Source: Ramlibacter henchirensis
Lineage (GTDB): Bacteria > Pseudomonadota > Gammaproteobacteria > Burkholderiales > Burkholderiaceae_C
Reading direction: 5' to 3'
Assembly (NCBI RefSeq): GCF_004682015.1
Contig: NZ_SMLM01000002.1
Coordinates: 62,001-126,000 of the forward strand
Length of the DNA stretch: 64,000 bases
Part shown: piece after piece, positions 10,692-18,817 of the stretch
How positions within the stretch are numbered: the first letter of the stretch is position 1
How the letters are laid out: the number at the start of each line of letters is the position of its first letter
Made by a program: the position numbers and the translations under genes
Notes under the pieces: generated by a model
Database searches by the model: none
Told to the model about the DNA's origin: nothing
Seen by the model: only the letters and a program-made list of their open reading frames with translations

Positions 10692-11740
10692 TGCGCCGCC
10701 GCGCCCTGCTCACGTCGCTGCCGATGCTGGCCTGGCCCGGGGCCCGCGCCCTGCCCGCGCGAACGCTGCAGTTCCCGCGCGACCACGGCGCGCATCCCGA
10801 CCTGCGCACCGAGTGGTGGTACATCACCGGCGCGGCCGACAGCGGCGGGCGTGCGTTCGGCTTCCAGCTCACCTTCTTCCGCTCGCGTGTCGATGCCGCG
10901 CAGGACATGGCATCGAAGTTCGCCGCCAGGCAGCTGATCTTCGCCCATGCCGCCGTCACCGACGTGCAGGGCCGGCGCCTCTGGCACGACCAGCGCATCG
11001 CGCGCGAAGGCTTCGGTGTCGCCGTCGCCGAACCCGGCGACACGCGCGTGCACCTGCGCGACTGGTACCTGCAGCGCCGTTCCGACGGCGGCTACGAGGC
11101 GAAACTCGCGGCGGGCGAGTTCACGATCGACCTGCGCTTCTCGCCGACGCAACCGCTGCTGCTGCAAGGCGCGCAGGGCCTTTCGCGCAAGGGGCCCGAA
11201 CCGGAGCAGGCGAGCTACTACTACAGCGTGCCGCAGCTCGGGGCCGCGGGAACGATCCGACTGCAGGGCCGCGCCTTCGACGTGCGTGGCAAGGCGTGGC
11301 TGGACCACGAGTGGAGCGAGGCGCTGATGCACCCCGATGCCGTGGGCTGGGACTGGATCGGCATGAACCTGGACGACGGCAGCGCCCTCAGCGCTTTCCA
11401 GCTGCGGCGCAAGGACGGCTCGCCGCTGTGGGACGGCGGATCGTTCCGCGCGGCCAACGGCTACACCTACATCGCCTCGCGCGGCGAGAACCGCTTCAGC
11501 GCGCAGCGCCGCTGGAGCAGCCCGCTCTCGGGCGCCACCTACCCCGTGGAGTGGATCGTGCAGACGCCCGCAGACTTCTACACTGTGCGGGCCGTGGTCG
11601 ATGCGCAGGAGCTGGACAGCCGGCAGTCGACCGGCGCCGTGTACTGGGAAGGTTTGTCGGACCTTCTCGACAGCAACGGCCGACGCGTCGGGCGCGGCTA
11701 CCTGGAGATGACCGGCTACTCGCAGCGGCTCAAGCTGTAG
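10691..11740 (+). CDS. AttH/CrtC-like lipocalin-domain exported protein
   Basis: A 349-residue protein with an N-terminal signal sequence (MRRRALLTSLPMLAW). The conserved segments PRDHGAHPDLRTEWWYITG and, in the second half, KAWLDHEWSEALM and GWDWIGMNLDDGS define the AttH/carotenoid 1,2-hydratase-like twin-lipocalin family. It is translationally coupled to the FtsX-like permease, the usual arrangement for AttEFGH transporters, so it probably works with that exporter in the envelope, for example by binding the transported hydrophobic compound. No carotenoid genes are nearby, so a hydratase function is unlikely. Confidence 0.85.
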   Translation: MRRRALLTSLPMLAWPGARALPARTLQFPRDHGAHPDLRTEWWYITGAADSGGRAFGFQLTFFRSRVDAAQDMASKFAARQLIFAHAAVTDVQGRRLWHDQRIAREGFGVAVAEPGDTRVHLRDWYLQRRSDGGYEAKLAAGEFTIDLRFSPTQPLLLQGAQGLSRKGPEPEQASYYYSVPQLGAAGTIRLQGRAFDVRGKAWLDHEWSEALMHPDAVGWDWIGMNLDDGSALSAFQLRRKDGSPLWDGGSFRAANGYTYIASRGENRFSAQRRWSSPLSGATYPVEWIVQTPADFYTVRAVVDAQELDSRQSTGAVYWEGLSDLLDSNGRRVGRGYLEMTGYSQRLKL

Positions 11741-11753
11741 CCGGCGCGCGACG

Positions 11754-12305
11754 TCAGTCGTTGCGCGCCAGCAGCGTCTCGCGCAGGGCCTGCGCCTTGT
11801 AGGGATCGAACCGGCCCTCCGCGCGCGCCAGCACATTGCCTTGGCGGTCGAGCACCAGCACGGAAGCATGGTCGGCGCTGGACAAACCCGTGGCGCGCAC
11901 GAACGCGTCGCGGTTGGTGAACAGCGGCACCATGCGCGCGCGGTCGTCCTTGTCCTGGTGGCGGTCGAGCAGGCGCTGCAGGATGCCGCGGCGTTCGGTC
12001 TCGTCGCCCGGGTCGTTGAGGACCGGCAGCTTGAGCCAGGAGATGGAGCTGTCGCGATGCAGCTGCAGCCCCTCGATCCAGCTGCGGGCCTCTTCCTTCT
12101 GGTGGCCCTGGAAGACGACCAGCGCCAGCGTGCGCGCCGAGGGCAGTTCCTGCGGCAGTTGCAGCGTCGTGCGGTCCAGCCGCTCGGCCACGATGCTGGG
12201 CACCTTGCCGAGCACCCAGTTCTCGTGCGGCGAGGCCACGGCCAGGCCGAAGGCCGTTCCGGCAGCGGCCACCCATCCCAGCACCGGCGTGAAGATCGGC
12301 GACAT
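11754..12305 (-). CDS. Exported thioredoxin-fold-like protein of unknown function
   Basis: A 183-residue protein with a hydrophobic N-terminus (MSPIFTPVLGWVAAAGTA) that looks like a signal peptide or membrane anchor. The remainder reads like a degenerate thioredoxin/peroxiredoxin fold: a strand LALVVFQGH, a helix, a strand LKLPVLND and a late SVLVLDRQGNVLARAEG hairpin. There is no CxxC motif, so redox activity is doubtful. The ATG at 12305 is chosen for its GGGGAG ribosome-binding site 6 nt upstream. It converges with the AttH-like gene (13-bp gap) and is divergent from the ABC exporter. Family membership is an inference from pattern. Confidence 0.7.
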   Translation of the reverse strand: MSPIFTPVLGWVAAAGTAFGLAVASPHENWVLGKVPSIVAERLDRTTLQLPQELPSARTLALVVFQGHQKEEARSWIEGLQLHRDSSISWLKLPVLNDPGDETERRGILQRLLDRHQDKDDRARMVPLFTNRDAFVRATGLSSADHASVLVLDRQGNVLARAEGRFDPYKAQALRETLLARND

Positions 12306-12428
12306 TGCAATCTCCCCTGATGCAGGACAGTGTTCCACGCACATGCATCCGCATGACGTCAATTTTGTAAAGAGCTGCTTGCGCGTTTACGGCCCGGCAC
12401 AGCCGCCGGCTTCCTACACTTGCGGCCC

Positions 12429-14204
12429 ATGGCTCCGCCGCCCGCCCCCGCCGCCTCGCCCCGTTCGCTCTCCGGACTGCTGCCGTTCGTGCGGCCGTAC
12501 CGTGGGCGCATCGCCCTGGCGGTGCTCTTCCTGGTGCTCGCCGCCGGCGCGACGCTGGTGTTCCCGATCGCGCTGCGCGGGCTGATCGACCAGGGCCTCG
12601 CGGCCGACGAGCAAGGGCGGCGCGTGCTGGCGCTGCGCGAACATTTCCTCGGCCTGTTCGCGGTGGCCGTCGCCCTGGGCCTGTTCTCGGCGGCGCGCTT
12701 CTACATGGTCAGCTGGATCGGCGAGCGCGTCACCGCCGACCTGCGCAGCGCCGTCTATTCGCACGTGATCTCGCAGAGCCCCGAGTTCTTCGAGACGACG
12801 CAGACCGGCGAAGTGCTTTCGCGGCTGACGACCGACACCACGCTGGTGCAGACCGTGGTCGGCTCGCAGTTCTCGCTGGGGCTGCGCAACGCCGTGATGG
12901 GCGTGGGCGCGCTGGCCATGCTCGTCTTCACCCATCCCTACGTGATGTCGCTGGTGCTCGCGGCCGTGGTGGGAGTCGTGCTCCCCGCCATGGTTTTCGG
13001 CCGGCGCGTGCGGCGCCTGTCGCGCGCGAGCCAGGACCGGGTGGCCGACTCCAGCGCGATCGCGGCGGAGGTGCTCAATGCCATTCCCGTGGTCCAGAGC
13101 TACACGGGCGAACCGCGCGAGTCGCGGCGCTTCGCGCAGGCCACGGACCACGCTTTCCACACCGGCGTGCGCCGCACGCGGGCGCGCGCGGTGCTGGTCG
13201 CCTTCGTCATCATCGCGAACGCCGCGATCCTGCTGTGGGGCCTGTACCGCGGCGCGCAGGCCGTCATGGCGGGACAACTGAGCGCCGGCCAGCTCGGTCA
13301 AGCGGCGCTGTACGTGATCATCTTCGCCGGCGCGGTCGCCGTGCTGGGCGAGGTGTACGGCGACCTGCTGCGCGCGGCCGGCGCGACCGAGCGCCTGATG
13401 GAACTGCTGGCCGCCCGTTCGCCGGTGGCCTCGCCCGACAAGCCGGTGGCCGCGCGGCCCGCGGTCGGCGGCAGCTGCGTCGCGTTCCGCGGCGTGACCT
13501 TCCACTATCCCTCGCGCCCGGCCACAGCGGCCCTGCAGGATTTCGAGCTCGAAGTGAAACCGGGCGAGACCGTGGCCCTGGTGGGCCCGAGCGGCGCTGG
13601 CAAGAGCACCGTGTTCTCGCTGCTGCTTCGCTTCTACGACCCGGCGCGCGGCCGCGTCGACATCGACGGCGTGCCGATCCGCGATCTCGGATTGCACGAC
13701 CTGCGCGGGCGCATCGGCCTGGTGTCTCAGGACCCGGTGGTGTTCTCCGCGAGCGCGATGGAGAACATCCGCTACGGCCGGCCGGCCGCGAGCGACGAAG
13801 AGGTGGTCGCGGCCGCGCGGGCGGCTTTCGCGCATGACTTCATCCAGGCCCTGCCCGAGGGCTACGCCAGCTTCCTCGGCGAGCGCGGCGTGCGCCTGTC
13901 GGGCGGACAGCGCCAGCGCATCGCGATCGCGCGGGCGATGCTCAAGAACCCGCCGCTGCTGCTGCTGGACGAGGCCACCAGCGCGCTCGACGCGCAGAGC
14001 GAGCGCATGGTGCAGGCCGCGCTCGCTTCGGCGATGCGGGACCGCACCACCCTCGTCATCGCGCACCGGCTTTCGACCGTGCAGCAGGCCGATCGCATCG
14101 TCGTGATGGACCACGGCCGGATCGTCGAGCAGGGGCGGCATGAGACGCTGGTTGCCGCAGGCGGCCTCTACGCGCGGCTCGCGGCCTTGCAGTTCCTCGA
14201 TTGA
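12429..14204 (+). CDS. ABC transporter, fused permease and ATPase (MsbA-like)
   Basis: A 591-residue type IV ABC exporter half-transporter: six transmembrane helices (about residues 20-300), then a nucleotide-binding domain with Walker A GPSGAGKST, Q-loop GLVSQDP, signature RLSGGQRQR and Walker B LLLLDEATSALD, and H-loop IAHRLS. It would act as a homodimer exporting a lipid or drug. ATG 12429 is preferred over an upstream TTG; TACACT ends 8 nt before it and no Shine-Dalgarno is seen. MsbA itself is usually linked to lpxK, which is absent here, so a general lipid or multidrug role is safer. Confidence 0.9.
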   Translation: MAPPPAPAASPRSLSGLLPFVRPYRGRIALAVLFLVLAAGATLVFPIALRGLIDQGLAADEQGRRVLALREHFLGLFAVAVALGLFSAARFYMVSWIGERVTADLRSAVYSHVISQSPEFFETTQTGEVLSRLTTDTTLVQTVVGSQFSLGLRNAVMGVGALAMLVFTHPYVMSLVLAAVVGVVLPAMVFGRRVRRLSRASQDRVADSSAIAAEVLNAIPVVQSYTGEPRESRRFAQATDHAFHTGVRRTRARAVLVAFVIIANAAILLWGLYRGAQAVMAGQLSAGQLGQAALYVIIFAGAVAVLGEVYGDLLRAAGATERLMELLAARSPVASPDKPVAARPAVGGSCVAFRGVTFHYPSRPATAALQDFELEVKPGETVALVGPSGAGKSTVFSLLLRFYDPARGRVDIDGVPIRDLGLHDLRGRIGLVSQDPVVFSASAMENIRYGRPAASDEEVVAAARAAFAHDFIQALPEGYASFLGERGVRLSGGQRQRIAIARAMLKNPPLLLLDEATSALDAQSERMVQAALASAMRDRTTLVIAHRLSTVQQADRIVVMDHGRIVEQGRHETLVAAGGLYARLAALQFLD

Positions 14205-14219
14205 AGAGGTCCCGCGCGG

Positions 14220-14248
14220 TTGCGCACGGCCGGGGCGCCACCTATAGT
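14220..14248 (+). promoter_or_regulatory. Candidate sigma-70 promoter for fccAB
   Basis: TTGCGC at 14220-14225 and TATAGT at 14243-14248 are separated by 17 bp and lie 31 bp upstream of the fccA start codon. The spacing is ideal and both hexamers are close to consensus. This is a sequence-pattern call only. Confidence 0.45.
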
Positions 14249-14279
14249 CAGCCGCGCCATCCCGCACCGGAGCCATTCC

Positions 14280-14594
14280 ATGCACCTGCCCAGGCTCGCC
14301 GCCGCCGCCATCGCGATAGCGGCATCCGCTTTGCCCGTCCACGCCCAGGATGCGCAGACCCTTCAGGCCGCAGGCCTGGCCGCCACCTGCGCCAACTGCC
14401 ACGGCACGCAGGGCAAGGTGGTGGGCTCGTCCCTGCCCTCGCTGGCCGGGATGAACAAGGAAGCGATGCTGCAGCAACTGCGCGCCTTCCGCTCCGGCGA
14501 GCGGCCCGCGACCATCATGCACCAGCTCACCAAGGGCTACAGCGACGCCCAGCTGGAACAGATCGCCACCTACTTCTCGCGCCAATCGCGCTAA
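14280..14594 (+). CDS. fccA: Monohaem cytochrome c subunit of sulfide dehydrogenase
   Basis: A 104-residue periplasmic class I cytochrome c. A signal peptide of about 22 residues ends at PVHA. The haem-binding motif is CANCH (Cys37, Cys40, His41), and Met80 in the segment ATIMHQ is the probable sixth haem ligand. It sits 10 nt upstream of the flavoprotein subunit gene. That pairing identifies it as the electron-accepting subunit of flavocytochrome c, which passes electrons from sulfide to the respiratory chain. It is a single-haem, short form; some FccA proteins are dihaem. Confidence 0.87.
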   Translation: MHLPRLAAAAIAIAASALPVHAQDAQTLQAAGLAATCANCHGTQGKVVGSSLPSLAGMNKEAMLQQLRAFRSGERPATIMHQLTKGYSDAQLEQIATYFSRQSR

Positions 14595-14604
14595 GGAGAC
14601 CCGA

Positions 14605-15876
14605 ATGCGCCGTCGCACCCTCCTGAAGTTCTCCGGCGCCGCGGGCGCCGCGGCCCTGGCCGGCTGCGCGGGCGTGGGCGGCTCGCGCCCGCGCGTGGCC
14701 GTCGTCGGCGGCGGCTACGGTGGCGCCACGGCCGCGAAGTACGTGCGCCTGTTCTCTGGGCACAAGGTCGATGTCACGCTTATCGAACCGCAGGCCGCCT
14801 TGATCTCCTGCCCGATGTCCAACCTGGTGCTCGGCGGCAGCGCGACGATGCAGCAGATCAGCACGCCGATCTCGGGGCTGGCCGGCCGCCACGGCGTGAC
14901 GCTGGTGCAGGACACGGTGCGCGCCATCGACACCGCCGGCAAGACCCTCACGTTGGCCGGCGGCCGGCAGATCCGCTGGGACAAGCTGGTGGTCTCACCC
15001 GGCGTCGATCTGCAGCTCGACCGCATCGAAGGTCTGCCCGCCGCGCAGGCTTCCGGCGCGGTGCTCCAGGCCTGGAAGGCCGGGCCGGAGACCGTCGCCC
15101 TTCGCCGGCAGCTCGAAGCGATGCCCGATGGCGGCGTCTATGCGCTGGCGATTCCCGAGCAGCCCTACCGCTGCCCGCCCGGGCCGTACGAGCGTGCCTG
15201 CCAGGTCGCCTTCTATTTCAGGAACGCGAAGCCGAAAAGCAAGGTGCTGGTGCTCGACGCCAACCCGGACGTGACCTCCAAGGGCGCGCTCTTCAAGAAG
15301 GTCTGGGCCGAGCAGTACCCCGGCATCATCGAATACCGCCCCAGCTACAAGGCGCTGGGCGTGGACGTGCCCAACCGCCGCATCAGGTTCGACCTGCAGG
15401 ACGACGTTCGGGCCGACGTGATGAACGTGCTGCCGCCCATGCGCGCCGGAGTCATCGCCGTGCAGTCGGGCCTGGCCAACCAGGCGTCCAACCGCTGGTG
15501 TGGCGTCGACTACCTGACGTTCGAATCGACCGCGGCCAAGGACGTGCACGTGGTCGGGGACTCCATCCTGGCCGCCTCGGGCATGCCCAAGAGCGCGCAC
15601 ATGGCCAACAACCACGCCAAGGTGGCGGCCGCCGCGATCGTGGCGCGATTGATGGGCTGGGAAGTGCCGGCCGCGCCGATGCTCACGAACACCTGCTACA
15701 GCTTCGTCGACGACAAGCGAGTGATGCACGTGGCCAGCGTGCACGAGTACGCGCCGGCGGAGAAGACGTGGCGCGTGGTGCAGGGCTCGGGCGGGCTGTC
15801 GCCCGGCCCGACGGAGCTCGAGGGCGTGTATGCGTGGAATTGGGCCCGGAACATCTGGGCCGACGCGGTGGCGTAG
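14605..15876 (+). CDS. fccB: Flavocytochrome c sulfide dehydrogenase, flavoprotein subunit
   Basis: A 423-residue periplasmic flavoprotein. The Tat-type signal (MRRRTLLKFSGAAGAAALAG) is followed by the FAD-binding motif VAVVGGGYGGATAA. Cysteines in ISCPMSN, PYRCPPGPYERAC and NRWCGV correspond to the region that holds the redox disulfide and the covalent flavin in FccB. The C-terminal flavocytochrome c domain has NTCYSFVDD. Sulfide is oxidised and electrons go to FccA. The family also includes sulfide:quinone reductase, but the signal peptide and the adjacent cytochrome gene favour FccB. The gene ends 4 bp before a REP doublet that separates it from a convergent gene. Confidence 0.9.
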   Translation: MRRRTLLKFSGAAGAAALAGCAGVGGSRPRVAVVGGGYGGATAAKYVRLFSGHKVDVTLIEPQAALISCPMSNLVLGGSATMQQISTPISGLAGRHGVTLVQDTVRAIDTAGKTLTLAGGRQIRWDKLVVSPGVDLQLDRIEGLPAAQASGAVLQAWKAGPETVALRRQLEAMPDGGVYALAIPEQPYRCPPGPYERACQVAFYFRNAKPKSKVLVLDANPDVTSKGALFKKVWAEQYPGIIEYRPSYKALGVDVPNRRIRFDLQDDVRADVMNVLPPMRAGVIAVQSGLANQASNRWCGVDYLTFESTAAKDVHVVGDSILAASGMPKSAHMANNHAKVAAAAIVARLMGWEVPAAPMLTNTCYSFVDDKRVMHVASVHEYAPAEKTWRVVQGSGGLSPGPTELEGVYAWNWARNIWADAVA

Positions 15877-15880
15877 ACCC

Positions 15881-15968
15881 GTCATTCCCGCGAAGGCGGG
15901 AATCCAGTGCTTTCCTCCTGACAGCTGCAGGAAGGCGGAAGCTCTGGGTCCCCGCCTGCGCGGGGACG
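15881..15968. repeat. REP-like doublet between convergent genes
   Basis: Two perfect 8-bp-stem hairpins: ATTCCCGC-GAAG-GCGGGAAT at 15884-15903 and GTCCCCGC-CTGC-GCGGGGAC at 15948-15967. This is the common betaproteobacterial REP motif and fills the gap between fccB and the convergent DUF1178 gene, where it may also act as a two-way terminator. A diverged copy lies at 43339-43398. Confidence 0.75.
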
Positions 15969-15972
15969 ATGG

Positions 15973-16413
15973 TTATTGAACCGGCCCCTTCAGCGCCTTC
16001 GGAATCGGCAACGGCAGCACGCCAATGCCTTCTTCGAGCAGCGCCTCGGTTTCCTCGCGAGAGGCCTGCCCGCGGATGCCTCGCTCCTCGCTCTCGCCGT
16101 AGTGGATCCGTCGCGCCTCTTCGGCGAAACGCTCGCCGACGTCCTCGGTGTTCGCCATCACGTGGCGAACCATCTTCAGCCAGGCCGCCTGCAGGGCCGC
16201 CTCGGGCACCGTCGCGACTTCGTTCTTCGGCGCGGGCTGCGGCTGCGCGCCCAGGTTCAGCCGGGGCGCGCTGGGCAGCTTGGCGACCGAGGTGTCGCCG
16301 CAGATCGGGCACTCGACCAGGCCGCGCTCCAGCTGGTCCCGGAAGTCGTCTTCCGAGCCGAACCAGCCTTCGAAGGCGTGGTGGTGGGTGCACTGCAGGT
16401 TCAGGACCTTCAT
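15973..16413 (-). CDS. DUF1178 family protein
   Basis: A 146-residue cytosolic protein. The N-terminus MKVLNLQCTHHHAFEGWFGS with a later CPICGDTSVAKLPSAPR matches the DUF1178 family, and the CxxC suggests a small zinc-binding element. The middle is low-complexity (Pro/Gln) and the C-terminus is acidic with RRIHYGESEERGIRGQAS. The start at 16413 is set by the conserved N-terminus. It is the last gene of the block nuo-DUF2818-NUDIX-DUF1178, an order typical of Burkholderiales. The function is unknown. Confidence 0.88.
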   Translation of the reverse strand: MKVLNLQCTHHHAFEGWFGSEDDFRDQLERGLVECPICGDTSVAKLPSAPRLNLGAQPQPAPKNEVATVPEAALQAAWLKMVRHVMANTEDVGERFAEEARRIHYGESEERGIRGQASREETEALLEEGIGVLPLPIPKALKGPVQ

Positions 16414-16420
16414 GGCTGAA

Positions 16421-16999
16421 TTATGAGCGCCAGTCCAATGTCCATGAGCCGGACAGGACGTTCTGCAGCCACAGCATGCCGATGAGCGTCTTGGCGTCCG
16501 TGACCTCGCCGGTGCGGCACCACTCCTGCAGTTCTTGCGGCGTGGCGAGGATGACGTCGAGGAACTCGCCCTCGTCGAGCCGGCGCTCGCCCAGCGTGAG
16601 GCCGCGCGCAAACCAGATGTCGATGAATTCGGTGGAGTACGAGATCACCGGATGCAGCTCGCACGCGTGCGCCCATTCGCGCGCGGAGTAGCCGGTCTCC
16701 TCCTGCAGCTCGCGCCGCGCGCATTCGAGGCGGTCCTCGCCCGGGTCCAGCTTGCCGGCCGGGAACTCGATCAGCACCCGCCCGAGGGGATGGCGGTACT
16801 GGCGCTCCAGCACCAGGCGGCCGTCGTCCAGCAGCGGCACCACCATCACGGCGCCCGAATGGACGATGTACTCGCGCGTCGTCCGGCTGCCGTCCGGCAG
16901 TTCGACGTGGTCGCGCACCGCGCGGATGAAACTTCCCTCGAAGAGCGGCTCGGTCGAGACCGTCCGTTCGCGCAGGTGCTTGTCGTCTCGCTCAGCCAC
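16421..16999 (-). CDS. NUDIX hydrolase, ADP-ribose pyrophosphatase-like
   Basis: A 192-residue hydrolase of nucleoside diphosphates linked to another moiety. The Nudix box begins at GKLDPGED and ends RRELQEETGY, with the expected glutamates for metal binding. The N-terminal beta-rich region with SGAVMVVPLLDDGR and ERQYRHPLGRVLIEFPAG is typical of the ADP-ribose pyrophosphatase (NudF/NUDT5) subgroup. The GTG at 16999 overlaps the end of the DUF2818 gene by 8 nt, so it is translationally coupled to the nuo-linked block. The substrate is inferred from subgroup features. Confidence 0.88.
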   Translation of the reverse strand: MAERDDKHLRERTVSTEPLFEGSFIRAVRDHVELPDGSRTTREYIVHSGAVMVVPLLDDGRLVLERQYRHPLGRVLIEFPAGKLDPGEDRLECARRELQEETGYSAREWAHACELHPVISYSTEFIDIWFARGLTLGERRLDEGEFLDVILATPQELQEWCRTGEVTDAKTLIGMLWLQNVLSGSWTLDWRS

Positions 17000-17300
17000 G
17001 GCGGTGTTTCCTCAGGTAGCGCCAGACGAAGCCGGGAAAGGCGAAGGTGAGGAACAGCGCGCCGGTGATGGCGTAGAACTCCCAGCGCTGCGGCGCGACC
17101 TGGCCCATGCGCTGCTCCAGCAGCAGGCCGAGCCCGCCGACGATGAAGTACCAGGCCACGAGCTCCGCCAGCCGGACGCCGATGCCCTTGGGCGTCTTCA
17201 GGGGCCACACCGCCAGCAGGCGGCGGTCCAGCAGGAAAGGCAGGTTGGCGGCGACGAAGGCGGCGGCGATCACCAGCCAGATGGAGGCCGTCTGCGACAC
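16992..17300 (-). CDS. DUF2818 membrane protein
   Basis: A 102-residue inner-membrane protein with three hydrophobic segments (about residues 5-25, 43-62 and 75-93). The sequence FLLDRRLLAVWPLKTPKGIG and the basic end RYLRKHRRG are typical of DUF2818. The family is found almost only just after nuoN in Burkholderiales, as here (13 bp downstream), so a role in complex I assembly or stability is plausible but unproven. It has a GTG start. Confidence 0.87.
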   Translation of the reverse strand: MSQTASIWLVIAAAFVAANLPFLLDRRLLAVWPLKTPKGIGVRLAELVAWYFIVGGLGLLLEQRMGQVAPQRWEFYAITGALFLTFAFPGFVWRYLRKHRRG

Positions 17301-17313
17301 GCGGGGCGGGGCT

Positions 17314-18801
17314 TCAGGTGGCCAGCGTGCGGACCACGGCCTCGGCGCACAGCGCCATCAGGCCGCCCGGCAGGATGCCGAGGATCAGCACCAGAGCGCC
17401 GTTGAGTGACAGCACCGCACGCACGTCGGCCGGAGCCGACACGGTGGTGGCGGTGATCGGCGAATCGAAGTACATCACCTTCACCACGCGCAGGTAGTAG
17501 AACGCGCCGATCAGCGAGGCGATCACCGCAAAGATGGCCAGGCCGATGTAGAGCGCCTGGCCGGAGGCCACCAGCGCCTGCAGCACCAGCAGCTTGGCGT
17601 AGAAGCCCACCAGCGGCGGCACGCCGGCCAGCGAGAACATGCAGACGGCCATGATGCCGGCGTACAGCGGGCTGCGCTGGTTGAGGCCCGCCAGGTCGGC
17701 GATCTCGTCGCTCTCGAAGCCCTCGCGCGCCAGCAGCAGGATGATGCCGAACGCGCCCAGCGTCGTGAGCACGTAGGTGACGATGTAGAACATCGAGGCG
17801 CTGTAGGCGAACTGGGCGTTGGCGGTGGTGCCGTTGACCACGCCCGCGGACAGCCCCAGCACCACGAATCCCATCTGCGCGATGGTGGAATACGCCAGCA
17901 TGCGCTTGAGGTTGCTCTGCGCGATGGCGGCCAGGTTGCCCACGAGCAGCGACGCGACCGAGAGCACCATCAGCATCTGCTGCCAGTCGATGGCCAGCGG
18001 GATCATTCCCTCGACCAGCAGGCGGATGGCGATGGCGAAGGCGGCCAGCTCCGGCGCCGAACCGATCATCAGCGTGATGGCCGTGGGCGCGCCGTGGTAG
18101 ACGTCCGGGATCCACATGTGGAAGGGTGCCGCGCCCAGCTTGAACCCCAGGCCGGCGACGATGAACACGAGGCCGAACACCAGCACCTGGTGGTTGATGC
18201 GGCCGCTGCCGATCGCGGCGAAGACCTCGTCGATGTCCAGCGAACCGGTGGCGCCGTACAGCATGGACATGCCGTACAGCAGGAAGCCGCTGGCCATGGC
18301 GCCCAGCACGAAGTACTTCATGGCCGCTTCGGTGGCCACCTCGTTGTCGCGGCGCAGCGCCACGAGGGCGTAGCTGGAGAGCGTCATCAGCTCCAGCCCC
18401 AGGTAGATCACCAGGAAGTTGCTGGCCGAGATCATGACGAACATGCCCAGCAGCGCGAACAGCGCCAGCGTGAACATCTCGCCGCCGCGCAGCATTTCGC
18501 GGTCGGCCGCGTAGGGACGGCCGTAGACCAGCGTGATCATCATGGCGATGGCGGCGAAGCACTTGAGCCAGTTGCCCATCGGGTCGCTGACGACCATCCG
18601 CCCGAAGGCGTAGAAGGTGCGCCCGTCCATCGCCATGTCGGCGGCGGCGAACGCCACCACGGCCAGTGTGCCGAGCGTCAGCCAGTAGGTCAGCCCGCGC
18701 AGGCGGCTCTTCACGCCCAGGTCCACGAGCGCGATGACGCACGCCATCACCAGCAGCACGATCTCGGGTGCGGTGACGACCAGGCTCAGTTTGTCCAGCA
18801 T
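17314..18801 (-). CDS. nuoN: NADH-quinone oxidoreductase subunit N
   Basis: A 495-residue antiporter-like membrane subunit of complex I, one of three proton-translocating modules in the membrane arm. It has about 14 transmembrane helices. The conserved proton-channel glutamate region GLELMTLSSYALVAL (TM5), the lysine-containing FKLGAAPFHMWIPDVYHGAP (TM7) and the SNLKRMLAYSTIAQMGF segment are all present. It is the last of the 14 nuo genes and follows nuoM after 16 bp. Confidence 0.97.
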   Translation of the reverse strand: MLDKLSLVVTAPEIVLLVMACVIALVDLGVKSRLRGLTYWLTLGTLAVVAFAAADMAMDGRTFYAFGRMVVSDPMGNWLKCFAAIAMMITLVYGRPYAADREMLRGGEMFTLALFALLGMFVMISASNFLVIYLGLELMTLSSYALVALRRDNEVATEAAMKYFVLGAMASGFLLYGMSMLYGATGSLDIDEVFAAIGSGRINHQVLVFGLVFIVAGLGFKLGAAPFHMWIPDVYHGAPTAITLMIGSAPELAAFAIAIRLLVEGMIPLAIDWQQMLMVLSVASLLVGNLAAIAQSNLKRMLAYSTIAQMGFVVLGLSAGVVNGTTANAQFAYSASMFYIVTYVLTTLGAFGIILLLAREGFESDEIADLAGLNQRSPLYAGIMAVCMFSLAGVPPLVGFYAKLLVLQALVASGQALYIGLAIFAVIASLIGAFYYLRVVKVMYFDSPITATTVSAPADVRAVLSLNGALVLILGILPGGLMALCAEAVVRTLAT

Positions 18802-18817
18802 TTGTTGGTTCCCGGGG

